A stretch of 16,148 nucleotides of DNA from an uncultured Prevotella sp. Lineage in GTDB: Bacteria; Bacteroidota; Bacteroidia; Bacteroidales; Bacteroidaceae. The notes under the pieces are model-generated. The model was not told the origin of the DNA and did no database searches. It saw only the letters and a program-made list of their open reading frames with translations. The first letter of the stretch is position 1. Each line of letters starts with the position of its first letter. The stretch lies in assembly GCA_934183135.1 (NCBI GenBank), contig CAKPRX010000053.1, forward strand, positions 1 to 16,148. The letters run 5' to 3'. Positions 1 through 6,726 of this stretch are shown piece after piece. Made by a program: the position numbers and the translations under genes.

Positions 1-660
1 ATGCGGGCCCATGAGCCCGAGATAGTATGGGATTTGCTGAAAAAATACGTGCGCCGGACGCAGAGCACCATGACACAGGTAGCGCTCAATGAGTACAATC
101 AGCTGTTAGACGGATTTGAGAACAACCGGCCAGCCCCGTTGCGGCGTGTACAGCGCCATCTGCGCGAGGCCAAGGAGCGGTTGCGCTGCGTGCGCAAGCA
201 GCAGCTGCTGGCCCTGCGCCGCATACCGGTCGAGATAGCCATGGAGCGCAACACGTGGTTCCACGTGGGCATCAATGCCAGCCAGCAGTACATCTACTGC
301 CTGCGGCGCATGCTCGAGCCGGTCAAGGAGCATGTGGATAACAACTTCACACCGTTCCCCCAGTTCCTGCGCGACGAGTACCAGCCTATCAAGTTTAAGA
401 TTGTCGAGCTGATGCGCGACACCGAGACCCAGATTTCGAGCGGCCGCTTTGACCGTTACCGCGACACGCTGGCTGCTGCCGACAAGCTCAAGGACGAACT
501 GTCTGTTTACCGTCACCGCCAGATTGACCGCTTACAGGGCATCAGCGACAACGGAGCCCTCCAGGTGGCCCTGCTCTACCTGAACCTGCTCCAGGAGAGC
601 CAGCAGCTGCTCAGCAACATGCGCCACCAGTTGCGTGCGGCCAAGAAGTTCATGGAGTAG
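1..660 (+). CDS. C-terminal PhoU-like part of a probable PiT-family inorganic phosphate transporter (5' end probably outside window)
   Basis: The 219 visible residues are almost entirely helical and charged, with no signal peptide or membrane segment. They resemble the cytoplasmic PhoU-like tail found after the membrane domain in Bacteroidales PiT phosphate transporters: a WFHVGINASQQY-like segment near residue 86, HVDNNF near 111, a run of charged helices, and a final YLNLLQESQQLL helix near residue 192. From memory, Bacteroides PiT tails have the same order (Y-L-R-E-M, H-I-D-N-N, YLNIL-ET-LL). The frame is open from base 1, so I infer that the gene begins upstream and that the ATG at base 1 is internal. 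The family imports phosphate across the inner membrane; the tail is thought to be regulatory. Alternative: a stand-alone PhoU-like helical protein of 219 residues. It ends with TAG at 658-660, followed by a terminator. Confidence 0.6.
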   Translation: MRAHEPEIVWDLLKKYVRRTQSTMTQVALNEYNQLLDGFENNRPAPLRRVQRHLREAKERLRCVRKQQLLALRRIPVEIAMERNTWFHVGINASQQYIYCLRRMLEPVKEHVDNNFTPFPQFLRDEYQPIKFKIVELMRDTETQISSGRFDRYRDTLAAADKLKDELSVYRHRQIDRLQGISDNGALQVALLYLNLLQESQQLLSNMRHQLRAAKKFME

Positions 661-704
661 GCGGCCCATCATAGATAACGTTATTATAGATAATCAGTAC
701 CATC

Positions 705-745
705 GGGGTGCCCGGCTTCCATGTGCGAAGTGGGCACCCCTTTTT
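705..745 (+). terminator. Rho-independent terminator after the phosphate transporter gene
   Basis: A perfect 9-bp outer stem, GGGGTGCCC at 705-713 with GGGCACCCC at 732-740, encloses a 4-bp inner stem (CTTC 716-719 with GAAG 727-730). A run of five T follows at 741-745. It lies 44 bases after the upstream stop codon, so it probably ends that transcript. Confidence 0.85.
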
Positions 746-762
746 CATGGCCGTCACCCTAC

Positions 763-854
763 GGCTCCATCCGGAGATGTGGAATGTATATCCGGAGGCT
801 GCGGACGCCCGTCCGGAAGCCCCGGATATGGGTTCTAAATCTTCGGACGGAGCC
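763..854. repeat. 92-bp long imperfect palindrome containing period-21 TCCGGA boxes
   Basis: The sequence is symmetric about 808.5. Pairing position i with 1617-i gives 34 Watson-Crick pairs and 4 G-T pairs among 46 positions. The outer arms are GGCTCC-A-TCCG (763-773) and CGGACGGAGCC (844-854). An inner perfect block pairs ATATCCGG (788-795) with CCGGATAT (822-829), and the tip pairs CGGACG (802-807) with CGTCCG (810-815). TCCGGA recurs at 770, 791 and 812, and related boxes (TGCGGA, CCCGGA, TTCGGA) at 800, 821 and 842, each series spaced 21 bases. It sits between a terminator and the next promoter. It could be a REP-like mobile palindrome, a structured RNA or a protein-binding array; the sequence alone does not decide. 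Confidence 0.75.
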
Positions 855-926
855 CATGAGGGCAAAAATAACCGTGGGCAGGGCGATTTTATGATTAATC
901 ATAGCGCGTATTTGCCCAACTTGCAC

Positions 927-934
927 TACCTTTG
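927..934 (+). promoter_or_regulatory. Bacteroidota -7 promoter box (TACCTTTG) for the DUF4230 pair
   Basis: TACCTTTG matches the Bacteroidota sigma-ABfr -7 consensus TAnnTTTG. No good TTTG -33 box is present 19-21 bases upstream; the nearest TTTG (911-914) is too close. The expected start of transcription is near 940, giving a leader of about 75-80 bases before the ATG at 1018. Confidence 0.5.
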
Positions 935-1017
935 TACCGTGCAGGTGGCACCGGGCTGTCCTCTTGGGGTTAGGGCCTGTGTGCTGGCGGCCGCTAACCA
1001 TACTAATGATATAACCG

Positions 1018-1701
1018 ATGAAGATAACAGCATATATGCTCATGCTATGGGCGCTTGCGGCCCTGTGCGGGTGCCACGGCACTACGGCCGAAGCCCCCGA
1101 GGTGCAGCCCGTAGACACGGTGCCTATGATGGTGATGCAGATACAGCAGTGCTCGCGCCTCTATACGGCCGAGTACAAGGTGCGTAAGATAGTTATGCAC
1201 AACGATGAGCGGGCTCTCCGTGGCCGGCTTATGGGGCGCGACTTCAGTCTGACGCTTCCGGGCGGCACCCGTGCAGTGGCCATCCCCATTGACGCCACGG
1301 TCAAGGCGTATATAGACTTCTCGCAGTTCTCGGCAGCCAATGTGAGCCGGCATGGGCGGCGGGTAGAGATAACCCTGCCCGACCCCGAGGTGGTCCTTAC
1401 TTCGACCCGGATAGACCACGATGCTGTGCGGCAGCATATTCCCTTGCTGCGCAGCCGCTTTACAGATGCCGAGCTTACCGCGCTGGAGCAACAGGGCCGC
1501 GAGGCCATCGTGAAGAGTATCCCCGACTTGGGTATCGTGACAACGGCGCGCGAGAACGCCGCCTCGCTGCTCATCCCCATTATCGAGCAGATGGGTTTCA
1601 GCCGCAACGACATCACCATTACCTTCCGTAAGGATTTCGGGCCGGCCACTATTCTCAAACAACTTACTCAAACTCATTCAGACCATGTCACAGCACAATA
1701 G
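1018..1701 (+). CDS. DUF4230 family putative lipoprotein
   Basis: This 227-residue protein begins with a short lipoprotein-type signal: hydrophobic residues 5-16 and then L-C-G-C ending at Cys19. Cys at the -2 position is unusual but compatible with a lipobox. The body resembles DUF4230, a family of unknown function, including a beta-rich AVAIPIDATVKAYIDFSQF segment (about 96-114), an ITLPDPEV strand (about 125) and a C-terminal amphipathic half ending in GFSRNDITITF. The start at 1018 is chosen because it places the signal at the N terminus and follows a -7 box about 85 bases upstream. The last 17 bases overlap the next gene, so the two are probably translated together. The paralogous neighbour keeps a membrane anchor instead of a lipid anchor. 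A specific function cannot be assigned. Confidence 0.8.
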   Translation: MKITAYMLMLWALAALCGCHGTTAEAPEVQPVDTVPMMVMQIQQCSRLYTAEYKVRKIVMHNDERALRGRLMGRDFSLTLPGGTRAVAIPIDATVKAYIDFSQFSAANVSRHGRRVEITLPDPEVVLTSTRIDHDAVRQHIPLLRSRFTDAELTALEQQGREAIVKSIPDLGIVTTARENAASLLIPIIEQMGFSRNDITITFRKDFGPATILKQLTQTHSDHVTAQ

Positions 1702-2332
1702 AAAACACCCTTTGGCCCTGGGCCGCTTGCTGCGTCTCATTCCCGTCAATGCCTGGATAGCCGCTTTTTGCATCTTTGTCGTAGCAGTGGCCGTCTTGGT
1801 ACTTGTCATGTGGGTGCGCCGTAGCAACGAGGTGAGCACCGCCCGCGTAGCGCATACTACCATTACACCCATGCAGGTGCGCTCCATAGAGCAGATAGGT
1901 CAGTGGGAGTTCTTGGCGGTGAGCGACGAGGAGATAGTTGACACGGTGAGCCACGGGTTCTTTGGCGACAGCGAGCTGATACGTATCTATTACGGCACGC
2001 TTCGCTTAGGCATCGACCTGGCTCACGTCCGTCCCGGATGGATAGCCATGGACGGCGACACGCTGCGGGCGGTGCTTCCGCCGATAACCCTGCTCTCGGC
2101 CGACTTCATCGACGAGGCTCGCACGCGCACCTTTTATGAGGATGGCAAGTGGGCACCGGCCGACCGCAAGCAACTCTATCTACGGGCGCAGCGAGCCATG
2201 AGCCGTAGGGTTATGAGCCGCGAGAACATAGAGAGTGCCCAGCGCACAGCCTTGGCTCAGGTAGACAAGTTGCTGCGGGGCATGGGCTTTGACAAGATAA
2301 GCATACGGTTTGAGGAGCGGATGGCCCGGTAG
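1685..2332 (+). CDS. DUF4230 family protein with N-terminal membrane anchor
   Basis: A 215-residue protein with a basic N terminus and one strong transmembrane helix at about residues 24-42, then RRS, so the body is probably outside the cytoplasm. It shares the DUF4230 plan with the gene before it: an early strand region containing MQVRSIEQIGQWEFLAV (about 60-76), GTLRLGIDLAHVRPGW (about 103-118), a VLPPITLLS strand and a C-terminal LLRGMGFDKISIRFE that parallels GFSRNDITITF in its neighbour. It overlaps the upstream gene by 17 bases in another frame, which suggests coupling. Function is unknown for the family; the pair may form a heteromer at the inner membrane, but that is inference. It is followed by a large hairpin. 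Confidence 0.8.
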   Translation: MSQHNRKHPLALGRLLRLIPVNAWIAAFCIFVVAVAVLVLVMWVRRSNEVSTARVAHTTITPMQVRSIEQIGQWEFLAVSDEEIVDTVSHGFFGDSELIRIYYGTLRLGIDLAHVRPGWIAMDGDTLRAVLPPITLLSADFIDEARTRTFYEDGKWAPADRKQLYLRAQRAMSRRVMSRENIESAQRTALAQVDKLLRGMGFDKISIRFEERMAR

Positions 2333-2360
2333 ACCGTGGCCCTCATTTTCTTACTGGCAT

Positions 2361-2404
2361 ATACGGCAAAGGCTTCCTTAGGTGTAAGGAAGCCTTTGCC
2401 GTAT
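2361..2404. terminator. Perfect 20-bp hairpin between convergent genes, probable bidirectional terminator
   Basis: Arms 2361-2380 and 2385-2404 are exact reverse complements around the loop GGTG. The hairpin lies between the stop codons of a rightward gene (2332) and a leftward gene (2425). There is no clear T tract on either side, so it may stop transcription by stem strength alone or protect 3' ends. Confidence 0.7.
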
Positions 2405-2424
2405 CTCTGAAGCTGGCGTGGGGG

Positions 2425-3060
2425 TCAGATGTAGTACTCGGCGCTGTCTATCAGACCAGCGCGTAGGGCGTAGCGCGTGGCCTCGTGTACGTTGTTGACG
2501 CCCAGCTTGCGAAAGATGTTCTTGCGGTGGGTGTTCACTGTATGGAAACTGGAGCAGCGCTTCTCGGCTATCTCGCGTGTGGTGAGTCCCAGGGCTATGT
2601 CTTTCAGTATCTCGGTCTCTGTCCGGGTCAGTTTTACGTCCTCTGCCTTGTCGGTTACTGGTGCCAACAGCATCTCGGTGGTGCGCCGGCAGATGAACCG
2701 CTGTCCCTGGGCCACCTGTTGCAGTGCCTCGCGTATCTCTGATAGCGACGACTCCTTGAGGAGCACGCTGAACTGATGGTTACTGGCGGCCACTATCTTG
2801 ACAAAGTCTATGCTGAGGTCTTCGCTGAACAGAATCCACGACGACAGGGGGAACCGCTGACTGAGGATGAGCAGTTCGGCGGCATCATTGATGTCAAAGA
2901 GGGTGTAGTCCAGTATCACGGTAGCCGTAGGGGTGGCTTTGAGTCCCTCTATCACCTCGGCCTTGTCCTCGGTTACCTTAAATGGGTAGCCAGCCTGGGT
3001 ACATAGGTACATCAGGCCGGCCTGGGTAATTCCCTGTTTGTCTGCAAGCAGTATGTCCAT
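2425..3060 (-). CDS. LuxR/NarL-type response regulator with degenerate receiver pocket
   Basis: The 211-residue protein has an N-terminal receiver-like domain (about 1-120) and a C-terminal LuxR helix-turn-helix (about 144-205, with LTRTETEILKDIALGLTTREIAE and a HTVNTHRKNIFRKLGV recognition part). In the receiver, the likely phosphoacceptor is Asp51 (VILDYTLF), with Ser79 in the Thr/Ser position and Lys102 in the conserved Lys position. The acidic pocket reads LLADKQ, so only Asp7 is acidic and Lys8 replaces the usual second acid. It may therefore signal without ordinary phosphorylation. The start at 3060 (MDILLADK) is chosen because it begins exactly at the first receiver strand; the longer reading to 3180 would overlap the upstream gene and add a non-domain tail. 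No histidine kinase lies nearby. It acts as a DNA-binding regulator in the cytoplasm; targets are unknown. Confidence 0.85.
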   Translation of the reverse strand: MDILLADKQGITQAGLMYLCTQAGYPFKVTEDKAEVIEGLKATPTATVILDYTLFDINDAAELLILSQRFPLSSWILFSEDLSIDFVKIVAASNHQFSVLLKESSLSEIREALQQVAQGQRFICRRTTEMLLAPVTDKAEDVKLTRTETEILKDIALGLTTREIAEKRCSSFHTVNTHRKNIFRKLGVNNVHEATRYALRAGLIDSAEYYI

Positions 3061-3100
3061 TTTTCTGGGTGTTATTGAGGTTATATCCTGGTGGGGTGGA

Positions 3101-3126
3101 GCCATGGAGCCTTGGGCCCCTATGGC
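3101..3126 (-). terminator. Possible weak terminator or attenuator after the DUF5686 gene
   Basis: On the minus strand, GCCAT pairs with ATGGC (outer, 3122-3126 with 3101-3105), and an inner GGGGCC/GGCTCC stem with one G-T pair closes a CAA loop, separated from the outer stem by one bulged A. It falls in the 70-base gap between the DUF5686 stop and the regulator start. No T tract follows, so partial read-through into the regulator is plausible. Confidence 0.35.
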
Positions 3127-3130
3127 CTTG

Positions 3131-5707
3131 TCAGAACGACATGGCGAAAGTAAATCGTACACCGTTCTTCTTGACATCATGGTTGTTGAGGTAGTTCAGG
3201 CGGTGAACGAAGTCTACCCCGAAGAACTTGAATATATTGTGTACGCCAGCCACTATCTCCATGTAGGGCGTCTTCTTGTCCATGATATAGCTGTCGCGCG
3301 GCATCTCAAAGAGCATCGGGTCGCCCTGGTTCTGGGCCAGGGTGGGATTGTTCTTATCCGTGAGCGTTCCAAACATACCCTTGAAAGCCACGTACTCACG
3401 CCATTTGAGTCGCTTGATGAGTGGTATGCGGTTCAGCAGCTTGCCGTTAAGGTCCCAGCAGATGGCCCAGTAGGCATAGCGGTCGCTGATAAACTCCATA
3501 TTGCGCATCATGGAGAAAGTGTTCTCCAACTCGAAGTACGACACGTTGACCGGCGGCATAATCTGTAGCGGGAATGGGGCCTTGCTCCACTGGGCGCCAC
3601 CCTTCAGGTGGTTGTCTATATAGCCCCAGCTGCCCAGCCAGAAGCGCTTGTAGATGCCTACTGTGGTGAGGTTGAGCTTGTACTGGCCACCGAGGAAGTT
3701 TTTCAGGCCGGTGGTATGGCTTACCGTGAACTCGGGAGCGTCCAGGTTAACCGGCCAGCGCTGTTGCTTGGTGTTAATGTAGGTCTGCCCCGGGCAGTAC
3801 TTGATGCCTACAGTCAGCTCCGTGGTCCGTATCTTGTTCACCATGCTTCCGTTGTCCACATGCTTAAAGTACAGGTCGCCTGTAGGTTCATTGCTTTCAG
3901 CCTTGATTTCCGTGTTAAATCTCAGGCCCCAGTCTGTCTCGTAGTTGAAGGCCAGCCGTTGTCTGTTGTAGAAGTACATCTGCTGAACCTTCTGCACGCG
4001 GAATGCCATGAACATGTTGTCCTTGTTGTGGATAAGGTATTTGTCTGCTGGAGACATCACGTCGCGCGCCGACTCGAATATGATGTTTCTTTGCGGGAAC
4101 TCGAACGGCACATTCTTCTTCTTGTTCAGCGCATAGGTTATCTCTGAGCCGTAGTAGTGGTTTCCTGTCTTGGTGCCGTAGGCATAGTAGCCGTTCCAGA
4201 ACAGATGCTTGTTCAGGTTGGCCGTCGTACGGCCGCTGACGCGCAGCCGCAGTCCGTCAACAAAGTTGCTTGACACCACCGTGTTAACCGGGCCAAAGTC
4301 AAACTTGCTTCCGTTCTTCTTGCTGCTGGTCTCTACATAGTTCTCTAAGAAAGCCTTGATGCCAAAGAGTATCCACTTGTAGTTCCTGGACTGCTCCATG
4401 CGGTGAATGAAAGCATCCATCGACGACTCGCCCTTAGTGAGTTCCACCGCGCGGTACTGCTCCCAGAAGGCATCGTCCCTTATCATCGCGTCGGCTTCAT
4501 GCCGCGACTTGGCCTTGCCCTTGAACAGTTTCTTGGGTAGCTCGTCAAAGGCATAGTCGCTCAGCCGGGTGTTGCGTATGCACACGCACTTGGCAGCCTT
4601 GGCTATGATGCTCATTTCGGCTATCATGTCATCGGTAGTGAGTACCCATTCGCCGTCAGGGAGCTTGGTGTACTCCTGTACTATCTTCAGGTCGTCTATG
4701 AAGTTGACATCGCTGCGCTTGGGGATGGTCAGGTTACACTTCTTGACATGCAGTGACGAGTCGGCCAGTACATACAGTTCGCCCCTGAAGCCAAAGTCTT
4801 GTTGGTTGTTTGGCAGAAACTGCAGATGATAGCACAGGTCGCGGTCTACATAGACCGTATCTTCTATATAATAGCGGTAGAAGGAAATGGCGGTCTCACC
4901 GATAGGTGATGGAAAGGGGTACTGCAACAGGCGGACGTGGTCGTCGTATATGTCTACATCGGTAAACACCTCCTTGAGCATGGTGTTGAGTATCTCGCCG
5001 GTTTGCAGCACGTTGTTAATTCCGTCACTGCGCTGGCCCTTGATGATGGTCTTCTCTGTGCGGGGGCTCTTGCGGTATATCTGTTGGGTCACGGTCTCGT
5101 CAACCGATATGGGCAGCATGCGCTTCTGGGTAAACGGATTGGTTTCGACAAAGTCTACCAGCCATGGCGACCGCTTGAAGAGACCCTGCTCCAGGTCTTT
5201 GTCGCTGAGGTCGTTAAGGCCAAAGGTGATTTTCTGGTACTTGTTGTACTGGAAGTAGTCATGGTTTTCCAGCTTGGTACGTTTCTTGGCGGCAATGACG
5301 CGCCGCATGAGCTCTACGGCAGGGTTGTCCTTGCGATGGTAGCGTGCGCGGCGGGCCTTGATGGTCACCTCGTTGATATTGCGGGTCGCGCTTTTCAGTT
5401 TGATTACTATGTGAGTGGTGTTGGGGGTAATGGCTACCGAGGCAGGACTATAGCCCACCGAACTGATGGTCAGGGTCCATCCGTTGTGGCGTTCTATGCT
5501 GAACTTGCCGTCACCGTCGCTCGACACGGCCATGTGCTCTCCCTTGTAGGATGCACTGGCATAGGGAATGGGGCCTCCGTCGTCGGCATCTATCACCTCG
5601 CCGGTAATATTCTGGGCCGATAGGGTGGTGAAGGCAAATAAAAATAATAACAAGGGTATAACCCTTAGAGCAGAATATATGGTAGCTCTCTGTCTGATGT
5701 CATCCAT
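3131..5707 (-). CDS. DUF5686 family outer-membrane-type protein with carboxypeptidase-regulatory-like domain
   Basis: An 858-residue protein with an N-terminal signal peptide (hydrophobic stretch about 14-29, ending LSAQ near residue 32). A carboxypeptidase-D-regulatory-like beta sandwich follows (about 33-115: ITGEVIDADDGGPIPYASASY, DGKFSI, SSVGYSP), and then the long DUF5686 region to the end. The C terminus (GVRFTFAMSF) ends in alternating hydrophobics and a final Phe, as in outer-membrane barrels. The family is common in Bacteroidales and has no firmly known role; outer-membrane location is inferred. The start at 5707 (MDDIRQ) is preferred over the more upstream TTG because a -7 box lies about 27 bases upstream and a transcript from it would not contain the longer N terminus. 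It is divergent from the pgpA-like gene and precedes a LuxR-type regulator by 70 bases. Confidence 0.85.
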   Translation of the reverse strand: MDDIRQRATIYSALRVIPLLLFLFAFTTLSAQNITGEVIDADDGGPIPYASASYKGEHMAVSSDGDGKFSIERHNGWTLTISSVGYSPASVAITPNTTHIVIKLKSATRNINEVTIKARRARYHRKDNPAVELMRRVIAAKKRTKLENHDYFQYNKYQKITFGLNDLSDKDLEQGLFKRSPWLVDFVETNPFTQKRMLPISVDETVTQQIYRKSPRTEKTIIKGQRSDGINNVLQTGEILNTMLKEVFTDVDIYDDHVRLLQYPFPSPIGETAISFYRYYIEDTVYVDRDLCYHLQFLPNNQQDFGFRGELYVLADSSLHVKKCNLTIPKRSDVNFIDDLKIVQEYTKLPDGEWVLTTDDMIAEMSIIAKAAKCVCIRNTRLSDYAFDELPKKLFKGKAKSRHEADAMIRDDAFWEQYRAVELTKGESSMDAFIHRMEQSRNYKWILFGIKAFLENYVETSSKKNGSKFDFGPVNTVVSSNFVDGLRLRVSGRTTANLNKHLFWNGYYAYGTKTGNHYYGSEITYALNKKKNVPFEFPQRNIIFESARDVMSPADKYLIHNKDNMFMAFRVQKVQQMYFYNRQRLAFNYETDWGLRFNTEIKAESNEPTGDLYFKHVDNGSMVNKIRTTELTVGIKYCPGQTYINTKQQRWPVNLDAPEFTVSHTTGLKNFLGGQYKLNLTTVGIYKRFWLGSWGYIDNHLKGGAQWSKAPFPLQIMPPVNVSYFELENTFSMMRNMEFISDRYAYWAICWDLNGKLLNRIPLIKRLKWREYVAFKGMFGTLTDKNNPTLAQNQGDPMLFEMPRDSYIMDKKTPYMEIVAGVHNIFKFFGVDFVHRLNYLNNHDVKKNGVRFTFAMSF

Positions 5708-5733
5708 TTCGTCAAAAATAATCTTTTGGACTG

Positions 5734-5741
5734 CAAAGTTA
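5734..5741 (-). promoter_or_regulatory. Bacteroidota -7 promoter box (TAACTTTG) for the DUF5686 gene
   Basis: Reading the minus strand, TAACTTTG fits TAnnTTTG exactly. A near-match to the -33 TTTG box (TTTC) lies 20 bases upstream at 5762-5765. The predicted transcript start is near 5728, about 20 bases before the ATG at 5707. It shares the 131-base divergent gap with the pgpA-like promoter. Confidence 0.65.
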
Positions 5742-5825
5742 CTCAATAAGTTGCGAGAGAAGAAAACTTTTTTACCTTTTTATGTTTTTTTCGATTGTTT
5801 GGCTTACTCTTCAGAGAAAAATCAC

Positions 5826-5833
5826 TACTTTTG
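5826..5833 (+). promoter_or_regulatory. Bacteroidota -7 promoter box (TACTTTTG) for the inositol-lipid operon
   Basis: TACTTTTG matches TAnnTTTG. A TTTG at 5798-5801 could be the -33 box, though its spacing of 24 bases is longer than usual. The box ends only 5 bases before the ATG at 5839, so the message may be leaderless or nearly so. Confidence 0.65.
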
Positions 5834-5838
5834 CACCC

Positions 5839-6309
5839 ATGAGAACACATTTACCGTTTTTTGCCACCATGATAGGCAGTGGGTTTGGCAGTGGTTTCTG
5901 GCCCTGGGGGCCTGGTACGGCCGGGGCATTGCTGGCTACAGTTATATGGATAGTCTTGGGGCTGTGGCTCCCGGCTACTGCGCTGGCGTGGACTACCCTT
6001 GTCCTGTGTGTGGTGTTCACTGTGATAGGAACCTGGGCCACGGCACGCCTACAGCCTTATTGGGGTGACGATCCCAGTCGCGTGGTTGTCGATGAGATGG
6101 TGGGCGTATGGGTGCCGTTGGTGGTGTGCCCCCACGGCAGCATCGCCTATGCCGCCGCAGCCTTTGTGCTGTTTCGCTTTTTCGATATCCTGAAGCCCCT
6201 GGGCATCCGGGCTCTTGACCGGCGCGTAGGGGCTTTCTGGGTGATGGCCGATGACCTGTTGGCCGGCATCTACTCGCTGATAATTATTATTATAATAAGG
6301 TGCATCTGA
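5839..6309 (+). CDS. PgpA-like phosphatase, probable phosphatidylinositol-phosphate phosphatase
   Basis: A 156-residue membrane protein of the PgpA (phosphatidylglycerophosphatase A) family. Signatures seen are the N-terminal GSGFGSGFWPWGPGTAGALLA (about 12-32), the acidic DDPSRVVVDEMVG (about 77-89) and the C-terminal FRFFDILKPLGIR...MADDLLAG (about 113-144). About four membrane segments are visible. In B. thetaiotaomicron a PgpA-like enzyme in the inositol-lipid cluster removes phosphate from PI-phosphate to give PI. The partner genes here are the same, so I infer that role; an ordinary phosphatidylglycerophosphatase is the alternative. Start ATG 5839 is chosen from family length; ATG 5869 would begin at MIGSGFGS and lose part of the N terminus. 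The next gene begins one base after the stop. Confidence 0.8.
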   Translation: MRTHLPFFATMIGSGFGSGFWPWGPGTAGALLATVIWIVLGLWLPATALAWTTLVLCVVFTVIGTWATARLQPYWGDDPSRVVVDEMVGVWVPLVVCPHGSIAYAAAAFVLFRFFDILKPLGIRALDRRVGAFWVMADDLLAGIYSLIIIIIIRCI

Positions 6310-6310
6310 G

Positions 6311-6718
6311 ATGGCAGGCCTGCGGCGCTCTATCCTGACATTCTGCAAGGCCGAGACCTCGGCAATGGTAGCCTCGGTAGCCGATTTCGGGCTGACAGTC
6401 CTGTTGGCCGAGGTGGTGGGGGTGTGGTACGCCTATGCTACCCTTATGGGTGCAGTGGCCGGGGGCGTCGTCAACTGCTGCGTCAACTACCGGTGGGTAT
6501 TTTCGGCCGCTGGGCTCAGTAAGTGTGGGGTGGCCCTGCGTTACATGGGTGTCTGGGTGGCCAGCATAGCGCTCAATACCATGGGCACCTATCTGCTTAC
6601 CGAGTTCGCGGGCATCAACTATATCATCTCCAAGACCGTGGTGGCCTGTCTGGTGGCCACGCTCTGGAACTACCAGATGCAGCGTGTCTATGTTTTTCAG
6701 TCTAAGAGACGTAATTGA
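6311..6718 (+). CDS. GtrA-like family membrane protein
   Basis: A 135-residue protein with four transmembrane helices and the GtrA-family pattern: an N-terminal FCKAETSAMVASVADFGLTVLL helix, a VNYRWVF turn after helix two, and a C-terminal helix ending in WNYQMQRVYVF. GtrA proteins are thought to help move lipid-linked sugars, such as undecaprenyl-phosphate-glucose, across the membrane. Here the gene sits one base after the PgpA-like gene and eight bases before the CDP-alcohol transferase gene, so it probably serves the same lipid pathway, perhaps by presenting inositol lipid or a lipid-linked sugar at the outer face of the membrane. That role is inference; I know of no direct assay for this member. 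Confidence 0.8.
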   Translation: MAGLRRSILTFCKAETSAMVASVADFGLTVLLAEVVGVWYAYATLMGAVAGGVVNCCVNYRWVFSAAGLSKCGVALRYMGVWVASIALNTMGTYLLTEFAGINYIISKTVVACLVATLWNYQMQRVYVFQSKRRN

Positions 6719-6726
6719 TACAAGAT

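Noticed and set aside
708..1187. 159-codon plus-strand open frame and a 119-codon minus-strand frame (759-1118) with 7-residue repeats
   Set aside because: The repeated peptide pattern is a by-product of the 21-base periodicity in the palindrome. Both frames run through the terminator or promoter and into the DUF4230 gene.
3061..3180. 40-residue N-terminal extension of the LuxR-type regulator
   Set aside because: It would overlap the end of the DUF5686 gene by 50 bases and adds no domain; MDILLADK starts the receiver fold directly.
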